A stretch of 64,000 bases of DNA from Thiocapsa sp. UBA6158. GTDB taxonomy: Bacteria > Pseudomonadota > Gammaproteobacteria > Chromatiales > Chromatiaceae. The notes beneath the pieces are model-generated. The model did no database searches. It was not told the DNA's origin and saw only the letters and a program-made list of their open reading frames with translations. The stretch covers positions 62,001 through 126,000 of the forward strand of contig NZ_DIUM01000021.1 of NCBI RefSeq assembly GCF_002423035.1, written 5' to 3'. This document shows positions 23,440-31,617 of this stretch, one piece after another (the stretch's first letter is position 1; each line of letters opens with the position of its first letter). The position numbers and the translations under genes were made by a program.

Positions 23440-26400
23440 TCATGGGTGACCGACAGCATTGACCTCCGTCTCACTGGACGTATTCGGGGAGTCGAGATAC
23501 GAGCTGGATCCGACCAACGACCCGAACGCCTCGATCTCTACCAAGCGACTGTAGCCGGCCAAGGCGCCGCTGATCAGCACGCGAATGCGTTCGGTGGTGA
23601 CCGGGGTGAAGCTCAGGCGACGCCAGACCTTGTTGTTGCCGGTGACCGCGGCGCCGGGAATCGCGACCCAAGCCGAGCCGTTCCAATACTGTACCGTAAA
23701 GGCGGTGACGCCGTACTTGCCGAACGCGAGGCTCTCCGTCGGCTCGATCGGGGAGGCGTAGTTGTCCTGCAGCGTGAGGACATTGATCTCGTCGATGCTC
23801 GCGGGTCCGGCGAAATCGATCTGCGCCCAGTCTGGATAGCCGTTGGAGGTGGCGTCGTTCCAGCCGCCGCCGCTGCCCCAGTTGAGGCCGCGCCGATCGC
23901 CGTCGTTGAGAGCCGCGGCCGGGAAGGCCGTGCTGTAGGTCGAGGATGCGCTGGCGACGCCGTTGTTGGCGCGTGCCGCGAGGTTGACACGCGGGTTGGT
24001 CGGCGGGTCCGGCGGCGGGTCGATCGGATCCGGCGGATTTTGCTCGACCAGGGTCCCGAAGGCTTCGATCTCGACCAAGCGACTGTAGCCGGCCAAGGCG
24101 CCGCTGACCAGCACGCGAATGCGCTCGGTCGTGACCGGTGTGAAGCTCAGGCGACGCCAGACCTTGTTGTTGCCGGTGATCGCGGCGCCGGGAATCGCGA
24201 CCCAGGCCGAGCCGTTCCAATACTGCACCGTAAAGGCGGTGACGCCGTACTTGCCGAACGCGAGGCTCTCCGTCGGCTCGATCGGGGAGGCGTAGTTGTC
24301 CTGCAGCGTGAGGACATTGATCTCGTCGATGAGTGCGGGTCCGGCAAAGGCGATCTGCGCCCAGTCTGGATAGCCGTTGGAGGTGGCATCGTTCCAGCCG
24401 CCGCCGCTGCCCCAGCTCACACCGCGGCGATCGCCGTCGTTTAATGCCGTGACGGGGTAGGCCGCGCTGTAGGTCGAGGATGCGCTGGCGATCCCGCCGT
24501 TGGCGGGTACCGCGAGGTTGACGCGCGGATTGGTCGGCGGGTCGATCGGGTCGTTCGGCGGATCATCCGGCGGATCGGACGCGACCAAGGTCCCGAAGGC
24601 TTCGATCTCGACCAAGCGGGCATAGCCTGCCAATGCGCCGTCGACCTGCACGCGGATGCGCTCGGTCGTAACCGGCGTGAAGCTCAGGCGACGCCAGACC
24701 TTGTTGTTGCCGGTGACCGCGGCGCCGGGAATCGTCGCCCAAGCGGAGCCGTTCCAATACTGCACCGTGAACGCGGTGACGCCGTACGTGCTGAATGCGA
24801 GGCCCTCGGTCGGCTCGACCGGCGCAGTGTAATTATCCTGCAATGTCAGGACACCGACCTCGTCGATGCTCGCGGGTCCGGCGAAGGCGATCTGCACCCA
24901 ATCGGGATAGGTGTTGCGCGTGGCATCGTTCCAGCCGCCGCCGTTGCCCCAGCTCACACCGCGGCGATCGCCGTCGTTTACTGCCGCGACGGGGTAGGCC
25001 GAGCTGTAGGTCGAGGATGCGCTGGCGACGCCGCCGTTGGCGCTGGCCGCGAGGTTACTGGATTCGGCGTTGCGGAATGCGGCGCTGACGATCTTGTCGG
25101 CGTTCATTGCGATCGTGCAAGTCGCGACAACACCGGTGCATGCGCCATCCCATCCGCTGAAGATGCTGTCGCCGTCGGACTGAGCCGTCAGCACGACGGT
25201 CGTCCCGTTTTCGAATGCGTGGGTGCAGTCCTGGCCGCAGTCGATCCCTCCTGGATTGCTGGCGACGTTCCCGCTGCCGCTTCCGGTCGTGCTGACGGTG
25301 AGCTGACGATCGCTCGCCGGGGCCGTGTAGCCGACCGAGAGCGTCACGCCCGCGAACGGCGAGAAGCCATAGAGGCCGATGTACCAGGTACCCGGGGTGG
25401 TCGGTGTCGGGAAATTGTCGCAGACCTCGTTGTTTCCGATGTTCCAGGGTCTACAGTCGTAAGCCGACAACGTCGGCAAGGTTCCGTAGCGAACATAGAG
25501 ATCGACGTCCCCGGTGCCTCCGGTCGTGCTGATGGTCAGGCCCGTGGCGCCGCTCGGAACCTGCACCCCGTAGTATTGCCATGCGGCTTGCGCGCCCGCC
25601 AGATTAGGCTGTGTTGCGCCGTTGTCCAGAGTCGGCGGAGGTGTGGTGAATGTGGCGGTAACCAGTTTCGACGTGTCCATGGACAGGATGCACGACGCCG
25701 CGCCCGTGCAGTCGCCGCTCCAGCCGTCGAAGCTGTCGCCGTCCGCGGGGTCGGCATCGAGAATGACGGTCGTGCCGGGCGCATTGTCATAACGCTCGGA
25801 GCAATCGCTGCCGCAATCGATGCCGGCCGGGTGACTGACGACCACACCTGTTCCCGATCCGAGCTTGGTGACCGAGAGTGCGATGGTGCCGTCGTTGCGC
25901 GCGAACAGGAGGCGGTTGGGCGAGTCGGCGATGGCGTTCGTCACCACCCCCGGAGTCGCGTTCGCGGTGATGCCGGCGGCAACCGTTGCGGGTGATGCCG
26001 TCGGGTCGTCATCGAGATAGAGTGCGGCGGCGCCGGCGACATGGGGTGCCGCCATCGAGGTGCCGTTCCAAGTTCCGATCGAGGTGTCGGAGACGTTGGT
26101 CGAGGAGGTGATTGCCGAGCCCGGCGCGAAGAGATCCAAACAAGCGCCGTAGTTGGAGAAGCTCGAGCGCCCGTCCGCGTTGGTGGTGGCGCCGACCGTG
26201 ATGGCCTCGGGCGCGGACGCCGGCGAATAACCGCAGGCATCGGCGTTGTCGTTGCCCGCGGCGACCACCATCATGATACCGGCCGTTGTGGCTTGTTTGA
26301 TGGCGAGATTCAGCGCGCTCGAGTAAGAGCCGCCGAGGCTCATGTTGGCGACGGCGGGTGCCTCGTCTTGATCGATCACCCACTCAATGCCCGAGATGAC

Positions 26401-27177
26401 GCCGGAGGTCATGCCGGACCCATTGCAGTCGAGCACCTTCACGGCAACCAGATTCACGGCCTTCGCGATCCCGTAGGTCACCCCGCCGACGGTGCCGGCG
26501 ACATGCGTACCGTGACCGTGGCAATCCAGATCGGCGCCGTCTCCGGTCGTGTTGGTACCCCAGGTCGCGCGTCCGGTAAACTCCTGATGCGTCGTTCGGA
26601 TACCCGTGTCGATAATGTATGCGGTGACGTTGCTTGCATCGACATCGTAGTTGTAGCGGTTGTCGAGCGGCAGGCCGCGTTGATCGACGCGGTCCAAGCC
26701 CCAGGTCACCGGGCTTTGTTGCGTCCCCGCGTAGACGTAACCGTCCTCCTCGATGAAGAGGATCCGAGGATCCCGGGCGAGCGCCTCGGCGGCATCGGCG
26801 TTCATCCGCACGGCCATGCCCTGGAGTGCCCGGCTCCATTGCGCCTCGATCCTCGCGCCTTGCCGGCTTGCGAGCGATTGATTCAGACCTTCTACGGCGG
26901 TTCGCAGCCCACTGACCGACGCGCGCGCCCCGGACGCGAAGGCCCCTTCTTTATAGACGACGATGTAGCGATCGGCCACCGGCTCCGCCACCGAGCGTAC
27001 CAGCGTTTGGCCCGGGTCAACGCTTGCCGATCCTGGCATCCGAGGGGCCGAGTGGCTGGCGCCTGCCGCAGTCATGGACAGCATTGCCATCAGGATTATC
27101 GCTCGGGTAGGTCTCCCCATGCGGCCTGCACGAGGAGAAAGGCGTTCCTTGCGTCTGTGCGCCGGCATCGACAGCAT
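23440..27177 (-). CDS. Large secreted subtilase (peptidase S8) with PPC domain and three discoidin-like repeats
   Basis: The protein is 1245 residues from the start chosen at 27177, where AGGA lies six bases upstream. The frame is open to an ATG at 27210 without a ribosome site. A long basic region and hydrophobic signal (MGRPTRAIILMAMLSMTAAG) come first, then an I9-like propeptide. The S8 domain has Asp190 (YIIDTGI), His222 (HGTHVAG) and Ser374 (GTSMAAPHVAG). Next come a bacterial repeat module, a pre-peptidase C-terminal domain (about 524-616), a second repeat module and three F5/8 type C-like domains of about 178 residues from residue 704 on, joined by Pro/Asp linkers. The front half parallels the protease at 6213-8891. 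The discoidin modules suggest binding to surface carbohydrate. Confidence 0.9.
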   Translation of the reverse strand: MLSMPAHRRKERLSPRAGRMGRPTRAIILMAMLSMTAAGASHSAPRMPGSASVDPGQTLVRSVAEPVADRYIVVYKEGAFASGARASVSGLRTAVEGLNQSLASRQGARIEAQWSRALQGMAVRMNADAAEALARDPRILFIEEDGYVYAGTQQSPVTWGLDRVDQRGLPLDNRYNYDVDASNVTAYIIDTGIRTTHQEFTGRATWGTNTTGDGADLDCHGHGTHVAGTVGGVTYGIAKAVNLVAVKVLDCNGSGMTSGVISGIEWVIDQDEAPAVANMSLGGSYSSALNLAIKQATTAGIMMVVAAGNDNADACGYSPASAPEAITVGATTNADGRSSFSNYGACLDLFAPGSAITSSTNVSDTSIGTWNGTSMAAPHVAGAAALYLDDDPTASPATVAAGITANATPGVVTNAIADSPNRLLFARNDGTIALSVTKLGSGTGVVVSHPAGIDCGSDCSERYDNAPGTTVILDADPADGDSFDGWSGDCTGAASCILSMDTSKLVTATFTTPPPTLDNGATQPNLAGAQAAWQYYGVQVPSGATGLTISTTGGTGDVDLYVRYGTLPTLSAYDCRPWNIGNNEVCDNFPTPTTPGTWYIGLYGFSPFAGVTLSVGYTAPASDRQLTVSTTGSGSGNVASNPGGIDCGQDCTHAFENGTTVVLTAQSDGDSIFSGWDGACTGVVATCTIAMNADKIVSAAFRNAESSNLAASANGGVASASSTYSSAYPVAAVNDGDRRGVSWGNGGGWNDATRNTYPDWVQIAFAGPASIDEVGVLTLQDNYTAPVEPTEGLAFSTYGVTAFTVQYWNGSAWATIPGAAVTGNNKVWRRLSFTPVTTERIRVQVDGALAGYARLVEIEAFGTLVASDPPDDPPNDPIDPPTNPRVNLAVPANGGIASASSTYSAAYPVTALNDGDRRGVSWGSGGGWNDATSNGYPDWAQIAFAGPALIDEINVLTLQDNYASPIEPTESLAFGKYGVTAFTVQYWNGSAWVAIPGAAITGNNKVWRRLSFTPVTTERIRVLVSGALAGYSRLVEIEAFGTLVEQNPPDPIDPPPDPPTNPRVNLAARANNGVASASSTYSTAFPAAALNDGDRRGLNWGSGGGWNDATSNGYPDWAQIDFAGPASIDEINVLTLQDNYASPIEPTESLAFGKYGVTAFTVQYWNGSAWVAIPGAAVTGNNKVWRRLSFTPVTTERIRVLISGALAGYSRLVEIEAFGSLVGSSSYLDSPNTSSETEVNAVGHP
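23480..25065. repeat. Three near-identical tandem coding repeats (discoidin-like modules)
   Basis: Three units of about 534-537 bp encode the discoidin-like domains. Equivalent positions (the GCTCAGGCGACGCC segment) lie near 23611, 24145 and 24682. The two units nearest the 3' end of the gene are most alike. The third is more diverged. Such DNA identity allows change of copy number by recombination. Confidence 0.85.
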
Positions 27178-27557
27178 GAGTGATCCTGTTGTTTCCATCT
27201 GCGTCACCATCTGAATGGATTGTGCGTCCGTTCGACGAACGTCCGAAGCCGAGGCCGTTCCCGTCTTGCCGGGCGACGACCACGCGTTGCGCGAAGCGAT
27301 GCCCCGTGCGCGATTGCGCCGAAGCCGGTGAGGAATCGCCGTCGCGTGCCCGCCCGGACTGCACAGCCTGTTGCGCGCTCCCCGTCGTCATCCGGTCGTT
27401 CAACACAACTATATAGAATGAATCGACCTCTGGACTTGCCGGAGATCACACTTGAAAAATCTTGCCATCCGCGTGATCATCCCGCGCGGGTAGCTTGCTC
27501 GGACCCGTCGGCGATGTGCGCAAACATCCCGAATCGACCGGAGTCTTTCAAACGGAA
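27178..27557. other. Divergent intergenic region
   Basis: About 380 bp separate the subtilase gene (minus) from the O-GlcNAc-transferase-like gene (plus). An AT-rich spot at 27404-27420 (CACAACTATATAGAATG) is the likely promoter area for either strand, but I cannot assign -35/-10 pairs with confidence. No gene is recognised. Confidence 0.4.
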
Positions 27558-29885
27558 ATGACCGAGACCACAACCAAGTCGCCGGCAAGAGAGATGCCCG
27601 GCGATACGGCGCAGGCGCTGCGGCGCGGCATCGAACTGTTTCGGGTCGGTCGGATCGAGGACGCCGAGCGGCTGATGCGCCGAGTCGTAAAGCGCGTCCC
27701 TGATGCGCCCGATGCGCTGCATATCTTGGGCATCGCAGCCGCGCGGGCCGGTCGGCTCGACGAGGCCGAGCGTCTGCTGCGCCGCTGCGTCGCCGTCGCG
27801 CCCTCCTACGTCGACGCCCACAACAATCTCGGCAACGTCCGTATGGCGCGGGGCGCCTTGGACGCGGCACGCGACAGCTACGCGCAGGCCGCTCGGCTTG
27901 CGCCCGACTATGTCCTCCCGCAGTACAACCTCGGCAACGTGTTGCGCGCGCTCGGGCGGCTCGACGAGGCCGAGGCGGCCTATCGGCGCGCGATCGCGCT
28001 GGCGCCGTCCTATGTCGATGCGCGCGTGAATCTCGGGAACCTGCTCCTGGAAGCCGGCGCGGAGGATGAGGCGCAGGCCATCGCCCTGGACATCCTCGCG
28101 CAGCACCCGGATCGCATCGAGGTCCGGCTGAACCTCGGCAACATCGATCGACGGCGCGGGCGCCTTCCGCAGGCGCGGGCCCACTACGACACCTTGCTGC
28201 GCGCCCGACCGGGGCATCCGCGCGTGCTGCTCTCGATGGTCCTTCTGGCGCTCGACGAGCACGATCTACCGGAGGCCGAGCGCCTCTTCGCCTTGGTCGG
28301 GGAGTCGAGCGGCGCGCCCGCGCATGAACGCCTTACGGCCCTCGCACTGCTGTGCGCCGCCCGCAACGACCGCGCGGGTGCGCTCGAGGCCGCGCTGCAG
28401 GCCTACCGGGCCGGGGCCGGCCCGGAGCAGGCGGTGATCCTTGGCGGGCTGCTTGCGGAGATCGGCGAGCCCGCCCCGGCGATCGACCTGCTCGAGCAGG
28501 CCCGCGCACGTCACGGGGATCGCGCGCCGCGCATCCCGGTCATGCTGTTCGACCTGCGGCGCGCCGTCTGCGACTGGCGTGACTGGGAGCGCAGCCTGCC
28601 CGAGGTGCTCGATCGCATCCGCGCAAGCGACCTGGCGCTGATCGAGCCCTTCTCCGCCCAGTCGCTGCCCGGCTTGAGCGCCGCGGATCTGAGTCGGGTC
28701 GCGCGGCTGCACGGACGGCGCCTGCGTTCATGGGCCGAGCGCGGACCGCTCGCGGGCGCGCGCCCGCGGGACTCCGCATCCGGCAGGCGCCTGCGCATCG
28801 GCTATCTATCGGCCGATTTCCGCGAGCATCCCACCGCCTATTTGTCCGTCGCCGTATTCGAGCTGCACGACCGCGCGCGCGTCGAGGTCTTCGGCTATGC
28901 GATCGGTCCAAACCCGGAGAGCCCGATGCGGCAACGCATGCGCGCCGCGTTCGACCACTTCGTCGAGTTGAGCGATCTCGGCCACGAGGCGGCCGCGCGG
29001 CGCATCGCCGCCGACGGGATCGACATCCTGGTCGATCTGGGCGGCTATACGACCCACGCCCGGCCCGAAATCCTGGCGCTGCGCCCGGCACCCGTGCAGG
29101 TCGGCTGGGTCGGCTTTCCGGGTTCCCTGGGCGGATGGTGCCTGGATGCGCTGATCGCCGATTCGGTGGTCGCACCCCCGCGGGCGGCGCCGGACTATCC
29201 CGAGACCCTGATCAGGCTTCCGCACTGCTATCTGCCGGTGGATCCGCGTCGGGAGATCGCCCCGGTGCCGAGCCGCGCGGAGCTGGGTCTCCCGGAGGAG
29301 GCGTGTGTCTTCGGCTCCTTCAATCAGCCGCATAAGCTGACCCCCGAGCTCTTCGCGCGCTGGTGCGCGCTGCTCGCCGCCGTTCCCGGGTCGGTCCTCT
29401 GGATCTACGCCAAAGAGGCCCGCACGCGCGAGAACCTGCGGCGCGAGGCCGGCGCGCGCGGGATCGACGCGCACCGGCTGCACTTTGCCGGGTCCCGCCC
29501 GCAGCCGGAGCATCTGGCGCGGCTCGCCTGCGCGGACCTGATTCTCGATACCCTGCCCTACAACGGTCACACCACCACCTCGGACGCACTCTGGGTCGGC
29601 GTTCCCGTGCTCACCTGCGCGGGCGAGACCTGGCCCTCGCGCGTGGCGGCGAGTCTGCTGACGGCCGCGGGCGTACCCGAACTGGTTGTCGAGGACCTCG
29701 ACGCCTATCTCGAGCGGGCCATCGCGCTCGGGAGCGATCCGGCTGCGTTGGCCGGCCTACGTACTCGGCTGGCGGCAACGCGCGCGAGCGCGCCCTTTTT
29801 CGATACACCGGGGCTCGTGCGGGCGCTCGAAGGTCTGTACGCCGAGATGCCGCCCGGGCGCCCGGCGGCGGACGGCTCGGGATGA
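27558..29885 (+). CDS. TPR-containing O-GlcNAc transferase homologue (SPINDLY/GT41-like)
   Basis: In 775 residues, about ten TPR units (for example ALHILGIAAARAGRLDEAE and AHNNLGNVRMARGALDAAR) occupy roughly residues 20-330. A GT41 catalytic region runs from about 415, with LRIGYLSADFREHPTAYL, DGIDILVDLGGYTTHARPE, PAPVQVGWVGFPGSLG and FGSFNQPHKLTPE. Further motifs are ILDTLPYNGHTTTSDALWVG and CAGETWPSRVAASLL. In family members the two catalytic halves transfer GlcNAc or another sugar to Ser/Thr of proteins. The invariant His of YLSADFREHP is present. I chose MTETTTKSPA as the start. It is divergent from the large subtilase gene, and protein glycosylation of a surface or secreted partner is plausible but unproven. 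Confidence 0.88.
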   Translation: MTETTTKSPAREMPGDTAQALRRGIELFRVGRIEDAERLMRRVVKRVPDAPDALHILGIAAARAGRLDEAERLLRRCVAVAPSYVDAHNNLGNVRMARGALDAARDSYAQAARLAPDYVLPQYNLGNVLRALGRLDEAEAAYRRAIALAPSYVDARVNLGNLLLEAGAEDEAQAIALDILAQHPDRIEVRLNLGNIDRRRGRLPQARAHYDTLLRARPGHPRVLLSMVLLALDEHDLPEAERLFALVGESSGAPAHERLTALALLCAARNDRAGALEAALQAYRAGAGPEQAVILGGLLAEIGEPAPAIDLLEQARARHGDRAPRIPVMLFDLRRAVCDWRDWERSLPEVLDRIRASDLALIEPFSAQSLPGLSAADLSRVARLHGRRLRSWAERGPLAGARPRDSASGRRLRIGYLSADFREHPTAYLSVAVFELHDRARVEVFGYAIGPNPESPMRQRMRAAFDHFVELSDLGHEAAARRIAADGIDILVDLGGYTTHARPEILALRPAPVQVGWVGFPGSLGGWCLDALIADSVVAPPRAAPDYPETLIRLPHCYLPVDPRREIAPVPSRAELGLPEEACVFGSFNQPHKLTPELFARWCALLAAVPGSVLWIYAKEARTRENLRREAGARGIDAHRLHFAGSRPQPEHLARLACADLILDTLPYNGHTTTSDALWVGVPVLTCAGETWPSRVAASLLTAAGVPELVVEDLDAYLERAIALGSDPAALAGLRTRLAATRASAPFFDTPGLVRALEGLYAEMPPGRPAADGSG

Positions 29886-30264
29886 CGGGCCGATGACGGC
29901 AGCCGTACCGCCGCGGATCGTGACCAAAGATGCTGCTGTTGCGCCACTGCAACGATGGGGTGCAGTCCCGCGGTGTTGCAGTATCCGGGCGGGGGCAGGG
30001 GTCGGAATCAGGTCCCTCGCATTTTCGGTCGGTTGCTTGACAGGGCTCGGTTGTGGTGTAAACTTCACGTCGTGGCGATTGAGTCCGAGAGATGCTGGAC
30101 AGGAGGTCGGTAGCTCGGTCCCACGCGGTAGACTCAGGTCGGGGTTCATTCGCACAGATCCACTGAAAGTGTGCCGTCGAAGCCGGGGGGGATTGCAGCT
30201 CTGGCGGGGGATGCGTAAGATCACGCTCAGTGCGTTCAAGCCAGTTCATTGATATCGGAGAATC
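29886..30264. other. Intergenic region with a probable promoter and long leader
   Basis: In 379 bp no gene is recognised. A sigma-70-like promoter lies at 30037-30064, leaving an untranslated leader of nearly 200 nt before the ATG at 30265. GGAG sits 7-8 bases before that start codon. A 188-codon frame passing through is out of register with any family. Confidence 0.5.
30037..30064 (+). promoter_or_regulatory. Candidate sigma-70 promoter
   Basis: A perfect -35 TTGACA at 30037-30042 is spaced 16 bp from TAAACT at 30059-30064 (4 of 6 matches to TATAAT). It would drive the exported protein gene at 30265, with a leader of about 195 nt. Confidence 0.5.
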
Positions 30265-31461
30265 ATGATGTTTGCAAAGAAAAAACTTTCACTTGCCGTG
30301 GCGATCGCCGCCGGTTTCGCGGGCATGCAGGCCGCTCAGGCGGACAGCGTCTTCTTCCCCTATGTGGTCGGAAGTGAGACGGTTTCCACCATCATCAGCG
30401 TCGTCAACACGGCCAACGGCCTGCTTGGCCTAGATGCCGCCGGCAACAACAAGGCCGGCACCAACAACATCCACTACGCGCTGATCTACAAGCAGAGCGA
30501 AGGCGGTGTGGTCGATAACTTGGACGTCTGCCAAGAGACCAACTACGACCTGCCCACCAGTTACAACGACATCCAGACCAGCGACATCACCGGCTACTTC
30601 GCCGACAACGCGCTGGCGCCATTCACCCCGAACGATCAGGGCGTGCTCTTCAACGACCCCAGCCTCAACAACAACTGGGTCGCCTCCGGCCGCGATTTCG
30701 CGCTGGCACGTCCTCTGATGGAGCCAGGCGAAGGCTTCCGTGGCTACATGCTGGTCGACAACGCGGCCCCTACCTCCTCCGGTAATGTTTCGACAGTTAG
30801 CGGCGAAGCGCTGCTGCTCGAATACGCGAACGGTTCCGCTTGGGGCTATCAGGGCTTCACGCAGCTCGGCGAAAACTCCGATACTATCGTCGCCCAAAAC
30901 AGTGAATTTGACTATTTCTACGCACGCACCCAAAGCCCGGTGCCGGTGAGTCTGCCGCCAGTCGACGAGTTCAACGTCGCCTTCCTGGTGACCCCCGTGA
31001 ATTTCCCCACGGAAATCGCGTCGGTCTACGGCGCTGTTGGCGAGAACCAGTCGCAATACTGGAACCTGTCCGCAGCCATCAAGTTCACATCGACAGGCCG
31101 GAACAATACCTTCGCGCTCTTCGATCGTGACGAGAACCCGATCTCCGGTGCTCAGGAGCAGGTCGTGACCTGCGTGGGTCGTGTCCCGGCCAGCTCCTTG
31201 GTCGGCACTGCGTCTGCTTCGCAACTGGTAGACGGTGGCTGGGGCGACCTGGCAAGCCGCCGTACCAACCTCATGCTCGCTGATGGCACCGTCCAGAAGC
31301 CGGGGCTCCAGCCGCAGTACACCGATGTGTCCCCGAAGGTCAAAGGTGGTGCGGTTGTCTTCAAGCATCAGGTCAACCTCGGCTCGACCTTCAACGGCGT
31401 GCCGATCAACGGGATCTACAACGACGGTTCCTTGTTGATGCCTGCTGCAGTCGGTCAGTAA
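30265..31461 (+). CDS. Exported protein of unknown function
   Basis: The 398-residue protein has a clear Sec signal peptide: MMFAKKKLSLAVAIAAGFAG, then cleavage near MQAAQA-DSVFF. The mature part is rich in Asn, Asp, Ser and Tyr, has few Lys and only two Cys, and looks beta-structured (for example FNVAFLVTPVNFPTEIASVYG). I do not recognise the family. There is no C-terminal sorting tail and no lipobox. A strong ribosome site, a good promoter and a 12-bp hairpin after the stop suggest a well-expressed single-gene transcript. Codon use is regular and GC-rich. It may be a surface or periplasmic structural protein. Confidence 0.8.
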   Translation: MMFAKKKLSLAVAIAAGFAGMQAAQADSVFFPYVVGSETVSTIISVVNTANGLLGLDAAGNNKAGTNNIHYALIYKQSEGGVVDNLDVCQETNYDLPTSYNDIQTSDITGYFADNALAPFTPNDQGVLFNDPSLNNNWVASGRDFALARPLMEPGEGFRGYMLVDNAAPTSSGNVSTVSGEALLLEYANGSAWGYQGFTQLGENSDTIVAQNSEFDYFYARTQSPVPVSLPPVDEFNVAFLVTPVNFPTEIASVYGAVGENQSQYWNLSAAIKFTSTGRNNTFALFDRDENPISGAQEQVVTCVGRVPASSLVGTASASQLVDGGWGDLASRRTNLMLADGTVQKPGLQPQYTDVSPKVKGGAVVFKHQVNLGSTFNGVPINGIYNDGSLLMPAAVGQ

Positions 31462-31522
31462 TCCTTAATCGGATGCCTGAACCCGATTGGTCCCGGCTTG
31501 GACTCTAAGTCCTGCCGGGTCA

Positions 31523-31550
31523 GACAAAGCCGCCTCCGGGCGGCTTTGTC
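31523..31550 (+). terminator. Strong hairpin after the exported protein gene
   Basis: A perfect 12-bp stem, GACAAAGCCGCC (31523-31534) with GGCGGCTTTGTC (31539-31550), closes a TCCG loop 61 bp past the stop codon. There is no long T run afterwards, although the stem's own CTTTG helps. Its role as terminator is probable. Confidence 0.7.
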
Positions 31551-31617
31551 GTCTCGCGAATTACGCGCCGCGTGGTCGCTGTCACTGTTAATCCTGAAGC
31601 TGCCCAAGAGAGATCGC

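Noticed and set aside
23480..25065. Regular direct repeats considered as a CRISPR-like or satellite array
   Set aside because: Unit length is about 535 bp and in frame with the subtilase. They encode folded domains, with no short repeats or spacers.
26041..27183. 380-codon plus-strand ORF opposite the large subtilase
   Set aside because: It mirrors the subtilase frame, which carries the complete catalytic triad.
6213..31461. Exosortase H substrates (IPTL-CTERM) among the exported proteins
   Set aside because: The two subtilases and the 30265 protein end without the IPTL motif, membrane helix and basic tail.
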